Shown: positions 15,588 through 24,654, counted from the stretch's first letter. The stretch: 39,265 nt of DNA from Oscillospiraceae bacterium (GCA_016291435.1 JAEEXH010000019.1:1-39265), one strand, 5' to 3'. The notes: a model not told the origin generated them from the letters alone. Program-made: numbers and translations.

Positions 15588-17786
15588 ATGAAACGCAGGG
15601 CAAAGATCCCGAAAACACACAGAAGTATCCCTTCGCCGAAGCGTGCGGCGAAGGAAGCACCCGCGAAGGACAGCGGCAAGCCCGTCGATCCCGAGCAGGT
15701 GCAGCATTTTGTCAACCGCATCACGACATTCTTACGCAAGACGGACGGCAGACCCGTCTCGCGCGCCGATCTCGCAGCGAAGTGCCGCGGAAAGGGCAAA
15801 GCCGCATATCTGCGTGCGCTGAAGGACATGCAGGCGCAGGGGCTTGTCGCCGAGCGCAGGACAGGCTATGTCTGGGCGGAGGCTGCGGGCTATTTCCGTG
15901 CGGTCATCACGCGAGTGAGCCGCACCTTCGGCTTTGCAAAGAACGAGCAGACCGGCGAGGAGAGCTTTGTCCCCGGGAGAGACCTGCTCGGCGCCATGCC
16001 CGGCGACCTCTGTCTGCTGCGCCCGAACGGGCTGCGGGACGGCAGACCCGAAGCGGAGGTCGTGACAGTCCTCGTGCCGGCAATGGTGCAGACCTCCGGC
16101 ATGCTCATCGAAGAGGACGGCGATCTGCGCTTCCTGCCCGATACGCTCTGCAAGCGCACCCTCACCGTTGTCAACGCCGAGGACTGGACGGCACATGCCG
16201 GCGAGAAGGTGCTCGCGACAGTCACTGTCCGCGGCAGCCGGCACTCGGAGCATCAGATGCGCATTGACGCCGCGCTCGGCAGTGCGGAATCCGCAAAGGC
16301 ATGTGCGCATGCCCTTGCCGCTGTGAGCGGTGCGCCGCTCGAATTCTCACAGGCAGCGCTGGATGCGGCATCGGAGCTCGAACAGCGCGGCATCACCGAA
16401 GCAGACCTCGCAGGCAGACTGGATCTGCGCGGCGGTGAGCCCGTCATCTTCACGATCGACGGCTTTGACGCAAAGGATCTCGATGACGCGGTCTCCATTG
16501 AAAAGACCGCAGGCGGTTACCGGCTCGGTGTCCATATCGCGGATGTCTCGCACTATGTCACGATGGATTCTGTCCTCGACACCGAAGCCATCGCACGCGG
16601 CACCAGCATCTATTTCGCCGATCAGGTGATCCCGATGCTGCCGAAGGCGCTGAGCAACGGCATCTGCTCGCTGCATCCCGATGCGGACAGGCTCGCCCTC
16701 TCCGCGCTGATGGAGCTCGATGCAGACGGCGAGCTGAAAAAATGGGAATTCCGCAAGACTGTGATCCGCTCGCAGGTCAAGGGCGTTTACCGCGAGGTGA
16801 ATGCGCTGCTCGGCGGGACGGCAGACGCGGAAATACAGGCAAAATATGCGGCGGTGCTCCCCTCTTTGCTGCTGCTCAATGAGCTGCGGGAGAAGCGGCG
16901 CATGCGGCGCATACAGCGCGGTGCACCCGCCATCGAAACGGAGGAAAGCGTATTTGCGCTCGATGAAAACGGCGTGTGTACGGAGATTCTGCCGCGAAAG
17001 AGCGGTCCGGGCGAGGAGCTGATCGAGGAGTGCATGCTGCTTGCAAATGAAGCTGCCGCACGCACGGCAAAGGCACAGCATATGCCGTTTGTCTACCGTG
17101 TGCACGCGGAGCCGCCCGCAGACAAGGCAATCCGTCTGGCGGAGATGCTCGATCTGCTCGGCGTGAAGCACCCTGCGCTCGACAAGCCGAAGCCGAAGGA
17201 TTACGCGCAGATTCTGAAAAATGCGAATGACACCCCGCTGAAAGCCGCTGTGCATCAGATGGTGCTGCGGAGCATGTCGAAAGCGGATTATGAGACCGAT
17301 CCGATCGGGCATTTCGGGCTGGCGCTCGCAGACTACGCACATTTCACCTCCCCGATCCGCCGCTATCCCGATCTGGCGGTACACCGCATTCTGTCGGCGT
17401 ATCTTGACGGTGAAAAAGTCACTGAAATGCGCGGATTTGCAGAGGCGGCAGCGCAGGCGGGCACTGCAACCGAGCAGCGGGCATTACAGCTTGAGCGCGA
17501 CTGCGACGACCGTTACAGAGCGGAATGGGCAAAGCAGCATCTCGGCGAAGACTTCGAGGGACAGGTCTCAGGCGTGTCCGATTACGGCATCTATGTCATG
17601 CTGCCGAACACCGCAGAGGGCATGATCGCAATGGAAATGCTGCCGGATGACGAATACACCTGCGACGGCTTCTACGCAGTCCGCGGCATCCGCACGGGGC
17701 AGACCTTCTCGCTCGGGCAGATGATGCGCGTGCGCTGTGTCCGCGCAGATGTCAACAGCGGACAGATCGACTTTGTGCCCATGTGA
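15588..17786 (+). CDS. rnr: Ribonuclease R
   Basis: A 732-residue RNase II/RNB-family 3'-5' exoribonuclease. A basic N-terminus and a winged-helix-like region (about 35-95) precede cold-shock-type domains. The RNB catalytic domain starts near residue 255 and shows D-G-F-D-A-K-D-L-D-D-A-V (about 291-302), whose Asp residues bind the metals. F-T-S-P-I-R-R-Y-P-D-L near 585 is also typical. An S1 domain ends the protein (about 650-732). It degrades structured RNA and takes part in quality control. RBS AGGGGAGG precedes ATG 15588. In many Firmicutes smpB follows rnr; here it does not. Confidence 0.95.
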   Translation: MKRRAKIPKTHRSIPSPKRAAKEAPAKDSGKPVDPEQVQHFVNRITTFLRKTDGRPVSRADLAAKCRGKGKAAYLRALKDMQAQGLVAERRTGYVWAEAAGYFRAVITRVSRTFGFAKNEQTGEESFVPGRDLLGAMPGDLCLLRPNGLRDGRPEAEVVTVLVPAMVQTSGMLIEEDGDLRFLPDTLCKRTLTVVNAEDWTAHAGEKVLATVTVRGSRHSEHQMRIDAALGSAESAKACAHALAAVSGAPLEFSQAALDAASELEQRGITEADLAGRLDLRGGEPVIFTIDGFDAKDLDDAVSIEKTAGGYRLGVHIADVSHYVTMDSVLDTEAIARGTSIYFADQVIPMLPKALSNGICSLHPDADRLALSALMELDADGELKKWEFRKTVIRSQVKGVYREVNALLGGTADAEIQAKYAAVLPSLLLLNELREKRRMRRIQRGAPAIETEESVFALDENGVCTEILPRKSGPGEELIEECMLLANEAAARTAKAQHMPFVYRVHAEPPADKAIRLAEMLDLLGVKHPALDKPKPKDYAQILKNANDTPLKAAVHQMVLRSMSKADYETDPIGHFGLALADYAHFTSPIRRYPDLAVHRILSAYLDGEKVTEMRGFAEAAAQAGTATEQRALQLERDCDDRYRAEWAKQHLGEDFEGQVSGVSDYGIYVMLPNTAEGMIAMEMLPDDEYTCDGFYAVRGIRTGQTFSLGQMMRVRCVRADVNSGQIDFVPM

Positions 17787-17819
17787 TGTGAACATTGCGT
17801 GAAACTTCTGCTGCGGCAC

Positions 17820-17848
17820 TTGTAAAACCGCAGAGAATATGGTACAAT
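17820..17848 (+). promoter_or_regulatory. Promoter of the RING-like gene
   Basis: TTGTAA (17820-17825), 17-base spacer, TACAAT (17843-17848), with an extended TGG. Confidence 0.7.
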
Positions 17849-17889
17849 AAAACAGTCAGATCAGACAATTTCCCGGAAGGAGTAAATAT

Positions 17890-18768
17890 ATGCAGGATTA
17901 TCAGGGTCAGCCCTGTCTCATCTGCGGACAGGCCTTCACCGAGACCGACGATATCGTCACCTGCCCCGAATGCGGCACACCCTATCACCGCGCATGCTGG
18001 AAGGAAACCGGCCGCTGCATCAATGCCCCGCTGCATGTCAGCGGCGGAAGCTGGCAGCTCGACCGGCAGCAGAAAGCGGCTGAAGAGCGCTCCGCAGAAA
18101 AGCGTGCTGAGGAAGCAGAGCAGGAAGCAGACCGCGAACGGAACGGCGACCGCATGATCAACGCCGGGCTCTATGACGGCGTGCGCCTGAATCCCGCAGA
18201 CCCCTGCATCGGGCTTGATCCGAATGAGCAGATCGGCGGTGCATCCATGCGCGATGTGGCAGAATTTGTCTCGACCAATAAATTCTATTATCTGCCGCTG
18301 TTCCACTTCATGCAGAAGACCGGAAAGAAATTTTCGTTCAATCTCGTCTGTCTGCTCTTCCCGGAATTTTATTTCGCAAACCGGAAGATGTGGCTGCTTT
18401 CGCTCGGCACGATGCTGCTGAATGTCGTGCTCAACATCCCGACGGCGATTCTCTATTTCGCGGAGTATATGAACATCTCGATCCCGTGGGCAGATGTGGA
18501 GACCGCGCTCTTTCAGCAGATATACAGCATCAGCGGCATCATCTGGATGATCTTCAAGACGGTTGCCTGCCTGTTTGCGAATTATCTCTATTTCCGCTTC
18601 GCCGCAAAGCGTGCGGGCAGAATCCGCAGCTCCGCATCCTCTGAGGCAGAGTATCACGCGCAGATGCACTCTGCGGGCGGCACAAGCGCCGTCAACATCG
18701 TGCTGGCGCTCGTCATCAAGGGTGCCATGCTCTTCACCATGATGGCAATGGTGCTGCTGGTGCGGTAA
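17890..18768 (+). CDS. RING-finger-like zinc-binding membrane protein
   Basis: A 292-residue protein. The N-terminus has a Cys/His array of RING-like spacing (Cys9, Cys12, Cys25, Cys28, His33, Cys36, Cys43), like the prokaryotic RING family (Prok-RING_1). A charged coiled-coil rich in E, R and K follows (about 60-90). The C-terminal half has three or four hydrophobic segments (about 155-180, 205-240 and 265-290) reminiscent of DUF2628-like membrane proteins. The function is unknown; ubiquitin-ligase activity should not be assumed. RBS GGAAGGAG precedes ATG 17890. It has its own promoter and terminator. Confidence 0.8.
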   Translation: MQDYQGQPCLICGQAFTETDDIVTCPECGTPYHRACWKETGRCINAPLHVSGGSWQLDRQQKAAEERSAEKRAEEAEQEADRERNGDRMINAGLYDGVRLNPADPCIGLDPNEQIGGASMRDVAEFVSTNKFYYLPLFHFMQKTGKKFSFNLVCLLFPEFYFANRKMWLLSLGTMLLNVVLNIPTAILYFAEYMNISIPWADVETALFQQIYSISGIIWMIFKTVACLFANYLYFRFAAKRAGRIRSSASSEAEYHAQMHSAGGTSAVNIVLALVIKGAMLFTMMAMVLLVR

Positions 18769-18779
18769 TCAGAACACAG

Positions 18780-18811
18780 TCCCCCGACGGTACAGACATC
18801 GGGGGATTTTT
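18780..18811 (+). terminator. Terminator of the RING-like gene
   Basis: An 8-bp stem (18780-18787 with 18799-18806) with an 11-base loop and a T-run. Confidence 0.85.
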
Positions 18812-18834
18812 CTGCGCCGAAAACGCGGCGAGGC

Positions 18835-18863
18835 TTGCGTTTTTGCGGAACATATGCTATACT
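18835..18863 (+). promoter_or_regulatory. Promoter of the exonuclease gene
   Basis: TTGCGT (18835-18840), 17-base spacer, TATACT (18858-18863) with an extended TGC. Confidence 0.75.
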
Positions 18864-18903
18864 GAGAGAAAAAGGATCAGGCGCACAGCGCAAAGGAGAC
18901 AGG

Positions 18904-19434
18904 ATGCGATACATTGTTTTTGATGTGGAAACGCCGAACCGCTATAACAACCGCATGAGCGCAATCGGCATCACCGTGATCGCGGACGGCAGGATCACGG
19001 ATTCCTTTTTTACATATGTGGACCCGGAGGCGCGGTTTGACCGCTTCAATACGGAACTCACGGGCATCAGCGCGGAAACCGTGCAGGGCGCGCCGAATTT
19101 CGCGGCGCTCTGGGCAGAGATCGAGCCGCTCATGAACAGCGGGATTCTGGTCGCGCACAACGCCGTATTTGATATGGGTGTGCTGAAAAAATGCCTGCAC
19201 GATTATCATATCACATGGAAGCCGGCTGCAAAATATCTCTGCACGGTGCAGGCGGGGCGGCGGCTTCTGCCGGGCATGCGGCACAATCTTGATGTGATGT
19301 GCGATTATTTCGGCATCGCGCTCGACCACCATCAGGCGGACAGCGACAGCCGTGCCTGCGCGGAAATCCTGCTGCGGTATATGCAGAGCGGCGCCGATGT
19401 GAATGCCTTTATCCGCACATACCGGCTGACATAG
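18904..19434 (+). CDS. DnaQ-like 3'-5' exonuclease (DEDDh)
   Basis: A 176-residue single-domain exonuclease. Motif I is FDVET (Asp7, Glu9), motif II is HNAVFDMGVL with the Asp near residue 89, and motif III is H-H-Q-A-D-S-D, giving the DEDDh set with His and Asp near 140-145. It resembles the proofreading epsilon domain of DNA polymerase III but stands alone, so it may act in repair or RNA/DNA trimming. AAAGGAG is well placed before ATG 18904. Frames starting further upstream overlap the promoter and are rejected. Confidence 0.9.
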   Translation: MRYIVFDVETPNRYNNRMSAIGITVIADGRITDSFFTYVDPEARFDRFNTELTGISAETVQGAPNFAALWAEIEPLMNSGILVAHNAVFDMGVLKKCLHDYHITWKPAAKYLCTVQAGRRLLPGMRHNLDVMCDYFGIALDHHQADSDSRACAEILLRYMQSGADVNAFIRTYRLT

Positions 19435-19464
19435 CCCGAGACTGTATAAAATTTCCCGATAGGC

Positions 19465-19493
19465 TTGACAAATTCGGGTAGATATGCTATAAT
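19465..19493 (+). promoter_or_regulatory. Strong promoter of the CE15/CotH leader
   Basis: TTGACA (19465-19470), 17-base spacer, TATAAT (19488-19493) with an extended TGC. This is the closest match to consensus in the window, and it lies about 345 bases upstream of the first coding start. Confidence 0.9.
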
Positions 19494-19499
19494 AATAGT

Positions 19500-19690
19500 G
19501 ACGTAAAATTATCCCGAGAGTATAAAATGGGATGACAGAATTTTTCTCTTGTTTGATGTTAGGGGAAACGCACGCAGAATCAACAGGATTGCTGCGCGGT
19601 GTTTCATGCCGTGAATCAGGTGAGGAGCAAATCCATCTGCCCTGAAACTGTCAGAAACAGCCGCACACGGAATCTGTGCGGCTGTTTTTA
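19500..19690 (+). ncRNA. Structured leader RNA or small RNA ending in a terminator
   Basis: Between the strong promoter and the CE15 gene lies about 190 bases of non-coding RNA with ordered pairing. TATCCC pairs with GGGAT near 19510-19534, TGACAG (19533-19538) can close on CTGTCA (19648-19653), and an imperfect hairpin spans 19565-19605. It ends in a 13-bp terminator (19655-19667 with 19675-19687) and a T-run. I compared it by eye with common riboswitches, T-boxes, SRP and 6S RNA and found no match. It is either a stand-alone small RNA or an attenuator of the cellulosomal operon. Confidence 0.6.
19655..19689 (+). terminator. Intrinsic terminator inside the CE15 leader
   Basis: A 13-bp perfect stem with a 7-base loop and TTTTT. 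GTGCGGCT of its right arm is repeated at 19696-19703, where it forms another hairpin (19694-19701 with 19718-19725), so competing structures are possible. Confidence 0.85.
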
Positions 19691-19838
19691 TATCCGTGCG
19701 GCTCTGTACCGGCACTGCCGCACGGGCAGTCATTCTACAAAACGGAAAGGGGGTTCAGGTCAGCATTTATCCCGCAGTCGCATACAAAAACAGATAAAAA
19801 CAGAAATAAGAAAACAGGAAACCGGGGAGGAATCTTAT

Positions 19839-21872
19839 ATGCTACTGTCAAACGCACGCAGGAGGTGTGCGCTGCTTGCTGCGGCAGCCTTTTTGCTGCC
19901 CGCCGCTGCCGGCGCATTTCCCGCAGCCGCGGAGGATACCGGCTATATCTTCTGCGACAGCTTTGAGGACGGTGCTTCCGGCTGGAGCGGGCGCGGCGCG
20001 GCAAAGACCGCCGTCTCGCACAGCACGGCTTATGAAGGCAGCGGGTCACTCTCTGTGACCGGGCGTTCCGCATCGTGGAACGGCGCCGCAAAGCCGCTCA
20101 GCACCGCCGAATTCAAGCCGGGCACGGCATACAGCTTCAGCGCAAATGTGCTGCATCAAGGGAGCAGCGGCACAACCCTCTGCCTGACGCTGGAATATGC
20201 CGACGCGGCAGGCAAGACGAACTACGCAGGCATCGCAAATGCTCCCGCGCCCGAGGACGGCTGGATCCAGCTCGCGAATACCGCCTATGAGATCCCGGCG
20301 GGCGCAACGGATCTGCTGCTCTATGTCGAGACAAAGGAAGACACGGCAGATTTCTATGTGGACGAGGTGATCGCGGCGCCGGAGGGCACTGTGATCGAGG
20401 GCGCAAAGCCGAAGCGCTTTGTACGCGGCGATCTGAACGGCGACGAGAAGATCAATGCGGCAGACCTTTCGCTGCTGAAGGCGGGGCTCATGAACGGCTT
20501 CTCTGACAGCAGCGTGAAAAAGAAAGCGGACATCAATCAGGACAGACAGTATACCGTGCGGGATGCGGAGCTGATGATGCAGTTTCTCACCGCAGAGATC
20601 GAAGAATTCCCGGCCGAGAAGGCGGAGATCGGACCGCTCACCGGCTTTGACCGCGACAGCATCGAGAAAAGCTATGCCTTCACGCCTGTCAGCGGGCTTC
20701 CAAAGAGCAGCGACATCCCCGACCCCTTTGTCTTTACGGACGGCTCTGAGGTCGCATCTGCCGCAGACTGGGTCGCACGGGCAAGCGAGATGAGCTGCCA
20801 GTACGAATACTACATGTACGGCAAATGGCGCGACGGCTCGGACGATGAGGTCACCTACTCGATCAGCGGCAACAAGATGACGGTCAAGATCAGGCGCATC
20901 AGCACAGGAAAGACCACATCCTTCCCGGCAAATATCAGCCTGCCGTCGAAGGTGCGGCATGAGGGCGGCGCGCCGGTCATCATCGGCATGCACTCGAACA
21001 TTTCCGAATCGACCGCGACCGCAAACGGCTATGCCGTCATCACGATCGGCGGGCTGATGGACAACTATGTCGCAGAGGACAGCAACGCGCACAAGGGTCC
21101 CTTCTATGACCTCTATCCCTACGGGAATACATGGGAGGAGCAGACCGGCGTGCTGATGGCGTGGAGCTGGGGATGCAGCAAGGTGCTCGATGCGCTCTAT
21201 AACGGCGCGGCAGAGGAGCTCAGCATCAATCCCGAAAGCGCAATCGTCACCGGCGTTTCCCGCTGGGGCAAGGCGGCAGCAGTCTGCGGCGCCTTCGACA
21301 CGCGCTTCAAGATGACAGCGCCCTCCTGCTCGGGTGCCGGCGGTCTCGCGCTCTACCGCTACAAATCCGAGGGCAAGACCTATGACTTCTCCTCGAAGGG
21401 CGGCAGCGCGTCATATACCTATGATGCGAACGAGCCGCTCAGCAACTTGCAGTCTTCCGGCGAACAGGGCTGGTTCAACACGCGCTTTCTCGAGTTCCGC
21501 GATCCGCAGCAGCTCCCGGTCGATCAGCATATGCTCGGCGCTCTCTGCGCAGACCCGAACCGCTATCTGTTCATCATCGCATCCTGTCAGGGCGAGAACT
21601 GGGTCAATGCGCCGTCGATGTGGATGAGCTATCTCGGGATGCGGCATGTCTGGGATTATCTCGGGCTCTCCGATCATCTCGCAATCAATGTCCACCTGAG
21701 CGGGCATGCGGTCATCGAGGAGGATATGAAATACATGTGTCAGTATTTCGACCGGCATGTATACGGCATTGAGCCGAAGGACGATCTCTCGAAGCTGCAA
21801 ACCTCAGTCTTCGCGCTTCCGAAGAACAGCGATCCCATCTGGAATACATTTACAAATAAATGGCTTTACTGA
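19839..21872 (+). CDS. Cellulosomal CE15 glucuronoyl esterase with internal dockerin
   Basis: A secreted protein of 677 residues. Signal peptide about 1-30; a CBM22/CBM4-like beta-sandwich at about 32-185; a dockerin at about 196-255; CE15 at about 265-677. The nucleophile elbow is G-V-S-R-W-G-K (Ser near 475), and His near 621 sits in L-S-G-H-A-V. CE15 enzymes cut ester bonds between lignin alcohols and glucuronoxylan. The canonical acid position after the elbow reads P-S-C-S-G-A-G-G, with Cys in place of Glu; a Glu in C-Q-G-E-N-W near 585 may replace it. GGGGAGG precedes ATG 19839, and longer frames run through the terminator. Confidence 0.9.
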   Translation: MLLSNARRRCALLAAAAFLLPAAAGAFPAAAEDTGYIFCDSFEDGASGWSGRGAAKTAVSHSTAYEGSGSLSVTGRSASWNGAAKPLSTAEFKPGTAYSFSANVLHQGSSGTTLCLTLEYADAAGKTNYAGIANAPAPEDGWIQLANTAYEIPAGATDLLLYVETKEDTADFYVDEVIAAPEGTVIEGAKPKRFVRGDLNGDEKINAADLSLLKAGLMNGFSDSSVKKKADINQDRQYTVRDAELMMQFLTAEIEEFPAEKAEIGPLTGFDRDSIEKSYAFTPVSGLPKSSDIPDPFVFTDGSEVASAADWVARASEMSCQYEYYMYGKWRDGSDDEVTYSISGNKMTVKIRRISTGKTTSFPANISLPSKVRHEGGAPVIIGMHSNISESTATANGYAVITIGGLMDNYVAEDSNAHKGPFYDLYPYGNTWEEQTGVLMAWSWGCSKVLDALYNGAAEELSINPESAIVTGVSRWGKAAAVCGAFDTRFKMTAPSCSGAGGLALYRYKSEGKTYDFSSKGGSASYTYDANEPLSNLQSSGEQGWFNTRFLEFRDPQQLPVDQHMLGALCADPNRYLFIIASCQGENWVNAPSMWMSYLGMRHVWDYLGLSDHLAINVHLSGHAVIEEDMKYMCQYFDRHVYGIEPKDDLSKLQTSVFALPKNSDPIWNTFTNKWLY

Positions 21873-21884
21873 GCCGAAAGAATC

Positions 21885-21935
21885 AAATCCGCACCGGCTG
21901 TGCCGCAGGATACAGCGCGGCACAGTCCGGCGCAA
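21885..21935 (+). other. Intercistronic hairpin between CE15 and CotH genes
   Basis: GGCTGTGCCGC pairs with GCGGCACAG and the following CC, around a 10-base loop. No T-run follows, so it looks like an mRNA-processing or stability element within an operon, not a terminator. Confidence 0.5.
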
Positions 21936-21950
21936 ACGGGGGGTAAACTC

Positions 21951-24512
21951 ATGCAAATCAGACAGATCAAATCAACTTGCTGCAAGGCGGCTGCCCTGCT
22001 TCTCTCAGCGGCTGCCGTGCAGGCTTTTCCGGGCGCCCTGCCCGCCGGGGCAGCGCTCACGGGCGATCTCAACGCAGACGGCAGCGTCAATGCTGCGGAT
22101 GCCCGGCTTTTGCAGTCGTGGCTGCTGCGGCAGACCGACACGCTCTCTGACTGGAAATCCGGCGATCTCAACGGCGACGGCAGGCTGAATGCCGCCGATC
22201 TCACGCTGCTGAAGCGCCTGCTGATGACTCAGCCGGAGGAGCCGCGCTATATTCATCTGAAGGACAGCGGCATCACCTATGAGGGCGACCACATCACCGT
22301 CAGCGGGAAGACTGCCGTCATCGACGCTTCCGGCACTTATTACATCGACGGCAGCATCACGGGCGGGCAGATTCTTGTGCAGGTTCCCGACGAGACCGTT
22401 GACACCAAAACCGTCAAGCTCTTCCTCAGCGGCGTCAGCATGACGAACCCGGACGCGCCCTGCATCATGGTCGAGAACGCGGAGAACACCTCCGTCAATC
22501 TCGTCGAAGGCAAGGAAAACACCCTCTCCGACGGCAAAGAGGCACCCGCCGCGGAGATCGAGCCGACATTTGCCGTGCTGCACGCAAAGGATGATCTCAC
22601 CGTCAAGGGCGAGGGCAGTCTCTCGATCAGCGCGGGTGACGCTTACGGCATCCACTGCAACAACGATCTCAAGCTGAACGGTGGCAGCGTCACCGTCACG
22701 ACCGAAAACGGCGATGCCGTCCGCGGCAGAACATCGGTCACCGTCAAGGACGGCAGCATCTTCATCGACACCGAGGGCGACGGCATCAAATCGACAAAGG
22801 GCACGCTCGCGGTCACAGGCGGCACCGTGCAGATCAAATCCGGCAAGGACGCTTTGCAGTCCGAGACAACGATGGATCTCACCGGCGGCACCGTGCAGGC
22901 ATGCGGCGACCGCAGCCTGAAAGCCGGCGGTGCGGTCACGCTCGACGGCTGCACGATTCTTGCAACCGCGACCGACGAGGCGTGCAAAAGCCTCGGCACA
23001 ACCGCACAGCCCTCCATGCAGGTGACCTTTGTCAAGGAATGGGCAAAGAACAATCCGATCGCGCTGACGGACGTTTCCGGCAAAACAGTCTATGACCTCA
23101 ACGCGCTGAAAAAATACCGCTATGCGATCATTTCCGCGCCCGGTCTCAGCGCAGGCACAGACTATGCGCTCTATGCGGGCGGCATCCGGGTCGAATACAG
23201 CGGCGGGCAGACCTTCCGTCTTTCGGGCAGCGCAGATTACACCGGCGTCAACAACACCGATCACGCGGATCTGCTCTACGGCGATTTCTTCAGCCAGCGT
23301 GAGGTACACAAGGTCGAAGTGACGATGCCCGATGCACAGTGGCAGGATTTCCTCGCACATTCGCAGGATGAGGAATACTATCCCTGCGATGTGACCATCG
23401 ACGGCGAGGTATACAAAAATGTCGGCATCCGCACAAAGGGGCACAGCTCCAATATGTTCATCTATCAGGCGGGCAAAGACAAATACAGCTTCCGCATCAA
23501 GATGGACAAATATGACAAGTATCAGAATTATCACGGGCTCACGGAATTCTGCATGAACAACATGTATTCGGACCCCTCCTGCATGCGTGATATTCTCTGC
23601 TACAACGCGATGGAGGAGCTGGAAGCCTATGCGCCTGTCTGCTCCTACACAGACATGTATCTGAACGGGAAGCTCTACAGCTTCTATTTCCTTGCAGAGC
23701 AGCCCGGCACCACGCTCGGCGAACGGCTCGCAACCGATGACGATGCCGTGCTCTACAAGGCGGCAGATGTCGGACAGAACTATGACTGCACCTTCGCACC
23801 GGACATGGCGCTCAACAATTTCGAGGTCAAATTCGGCACGGACTATGACCTTAAGCATATCTCCGATCTCGTGACGGCGATCAATCAGGTGACGCCGCAG
23901 AATTACAAATTCATCGAGGACTATATTGATGTGCCGAGCTTCCTCAAGGGCTTTGCCGTCAATGCGGCGCTCTGCAACTACGACAGCTACAACGGGCAGA
24001 TGCCGCACAACTACTATGTGGAGTATAACAAAGGAAAGCTGTATTATGTCGGCTGGGACTATAACCTCTCGCTCGGCAATTTCATGGATTACGGCGCATC
24101 GGTCAATTCCGATATCAACACCGGCATGTACCAGGCGGACGAAAACCGCCGTCCGCTGCTGACAAAGCTGCTTGCCGTGCCGGAATACAAGACGCTGTAT
24201 AACGGCTATGTGAATCAGATCATGCGCTTTTACAGTGACCCCGAAAAGACCGTGAACGGCTTTGCCTCCCTCATCCGCAGCCATGTGCAGGCTGACCCGC
24301 GCGGTCTCTTTACCGCAGACCAGTTCGAGAGCAACATCGCAAAGAGCCCGAACGGTTTACAGGTCGGCGGAGGCGACGGCGGCATGTGGGGCGGTATCTG
24401 GGGCGGCATGTGGGGCGGACAGGGCGGCCTGTTCTCCTACGGCGGCGACCAGGTCTCCATCGTCGATTTCATGATCAAGCGCAGCGAGGTCATCCGCTCG
24501 ACACTCCGATAA
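21951..24512 (+). CDS. Dockerin protein with beta-helix and CotH kinase-like domain
   Basis: A secreted protein of 853 residues. Signal peptide about 1-33; dockerin at about 36-93 right after it (GDLNADGSV and GDLNGDGRLNAADL). A repetitive beta-helix-like region (about 98-400) follows, with recurring V-x-G-x-x repeats like the Cthe_2159 carbohydrate-binding family. A CotH domain covers about 450-850, with the V-G-W-D-Y-N-L-S-L-G motif near 699. CotH-fold proteins include atypical protein kinases; in cellulosomal bacteria they are common dockerin proteins of unclear role. A Gly/Trp/Met-rich stretch lies near the C-terminus. The gene follows CE15 by 78 bases and ends at a strong terminator. Confidence 0.88.
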   Translation: MQIRQIKSTCCKAAALLLSAAAVQAFPGALPAGAALTGDLNADGSVNAADARLLQSWLLRQTDTLSDWKSGDLNGDGRLNAADLTLLKRLLMTQPEEPRYIHLKDSGITYEGDHITVSGKTAVIDASGTYYIDGSITGGQILVQVPDETVDTKTVKLFLSGVSMTNPDAPCIMVENAENTSVNLVEGKENTLSDGKEAPAAEIEPTFAVLHAKDDLTVKGEGSLSISAGDAYGIHCNNDLKLNGGSVTVTTENGDAVRGRTSVTVKDGSIFIDTEGDGIKSTKGTLAVTGGTVQIKSGKDALQSETTMDLTGGTVQACGDRSLKAGGAVTLDGCTILATATDEACKSLGTTAQPSMQVTFVKEWAKNNPIALTDVSGKTVYDLNALKKYRYAIISAPGLSAGTDYALYAGGIRVEYSGGQTFRLSGSADYTGVNNTDHADLLYGDFFSQREVHKVEVTMPDAQWQDFLAHSQDEEYYPCDVTIDGEVYKNVGIRTKGHSSNMFIYQAGKDKYSFRIKMDKYDKYQNYHGLTEFCMNNMYSDPSCMRDILCYNAMEELEAYAPVCSYTDMYLNGKLYSFYFLAEQPGTTLGERLATDDDAVLYKAADVGQNYDCTFAPDMALNNFEVKFGTDYDLKHISDLVTAINQVTPQNYKFIEDYIDVPSFLKGFAVNAALCNYDSYNGQMPHNYYVEYNKGKLYYVGWDYNLSLGNFMDYGASVNSDINTGMYQADENRRPLLTKLLAVPEYKTLYNGYVNQIMRFYSDPEKTVNGFASLIRSHVQADPRGLFTADQFESNIAKSPNGLQVGGGDGGMWGGIWGGMWGGQGGLFSYGGDQVSIVDFMIKRSEVIRSTLR

Positions 24513-24572
24513 CCGGACACGGATGCCGGAATCCCCTGCCGCGCATCCGCTGACAATGCCAAATCCCTCCCT

Positions 24573-24610
24573 GCCCGCTGTCTGCATCCTTGCAGGCGGC
24601 GGGCTTTTTT
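24573..24610 (+). terminator. Terminator of the CE15-CotH operon
   Basis: A 13-bp stem (24573-24585 with 24592-24604, two wobble pairs) with a 6-base loop and TTTTTT. Confidence 0.9.
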
Positions 24611-24654
24611 GACACGAACAATACAGAAAAAGAATTAAATTTCGATGAATTCTA

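Noticed and set aside
19570-19650. Resemblance of part of the CE15 leader to bacterial SRP RNA (GTGAATCAGGT string)
   Set aside because: The essential GGAAGGAAGCAGC region of SRP helix 8 is absent, so the likeness is probably chance.
22005-24284. A 759-residue open frame on the minus strand opposite the CotH gene
   Set aside because: Antisense shadow produced by GC-rich codon use of the CotH gene; no domain and no start signals.
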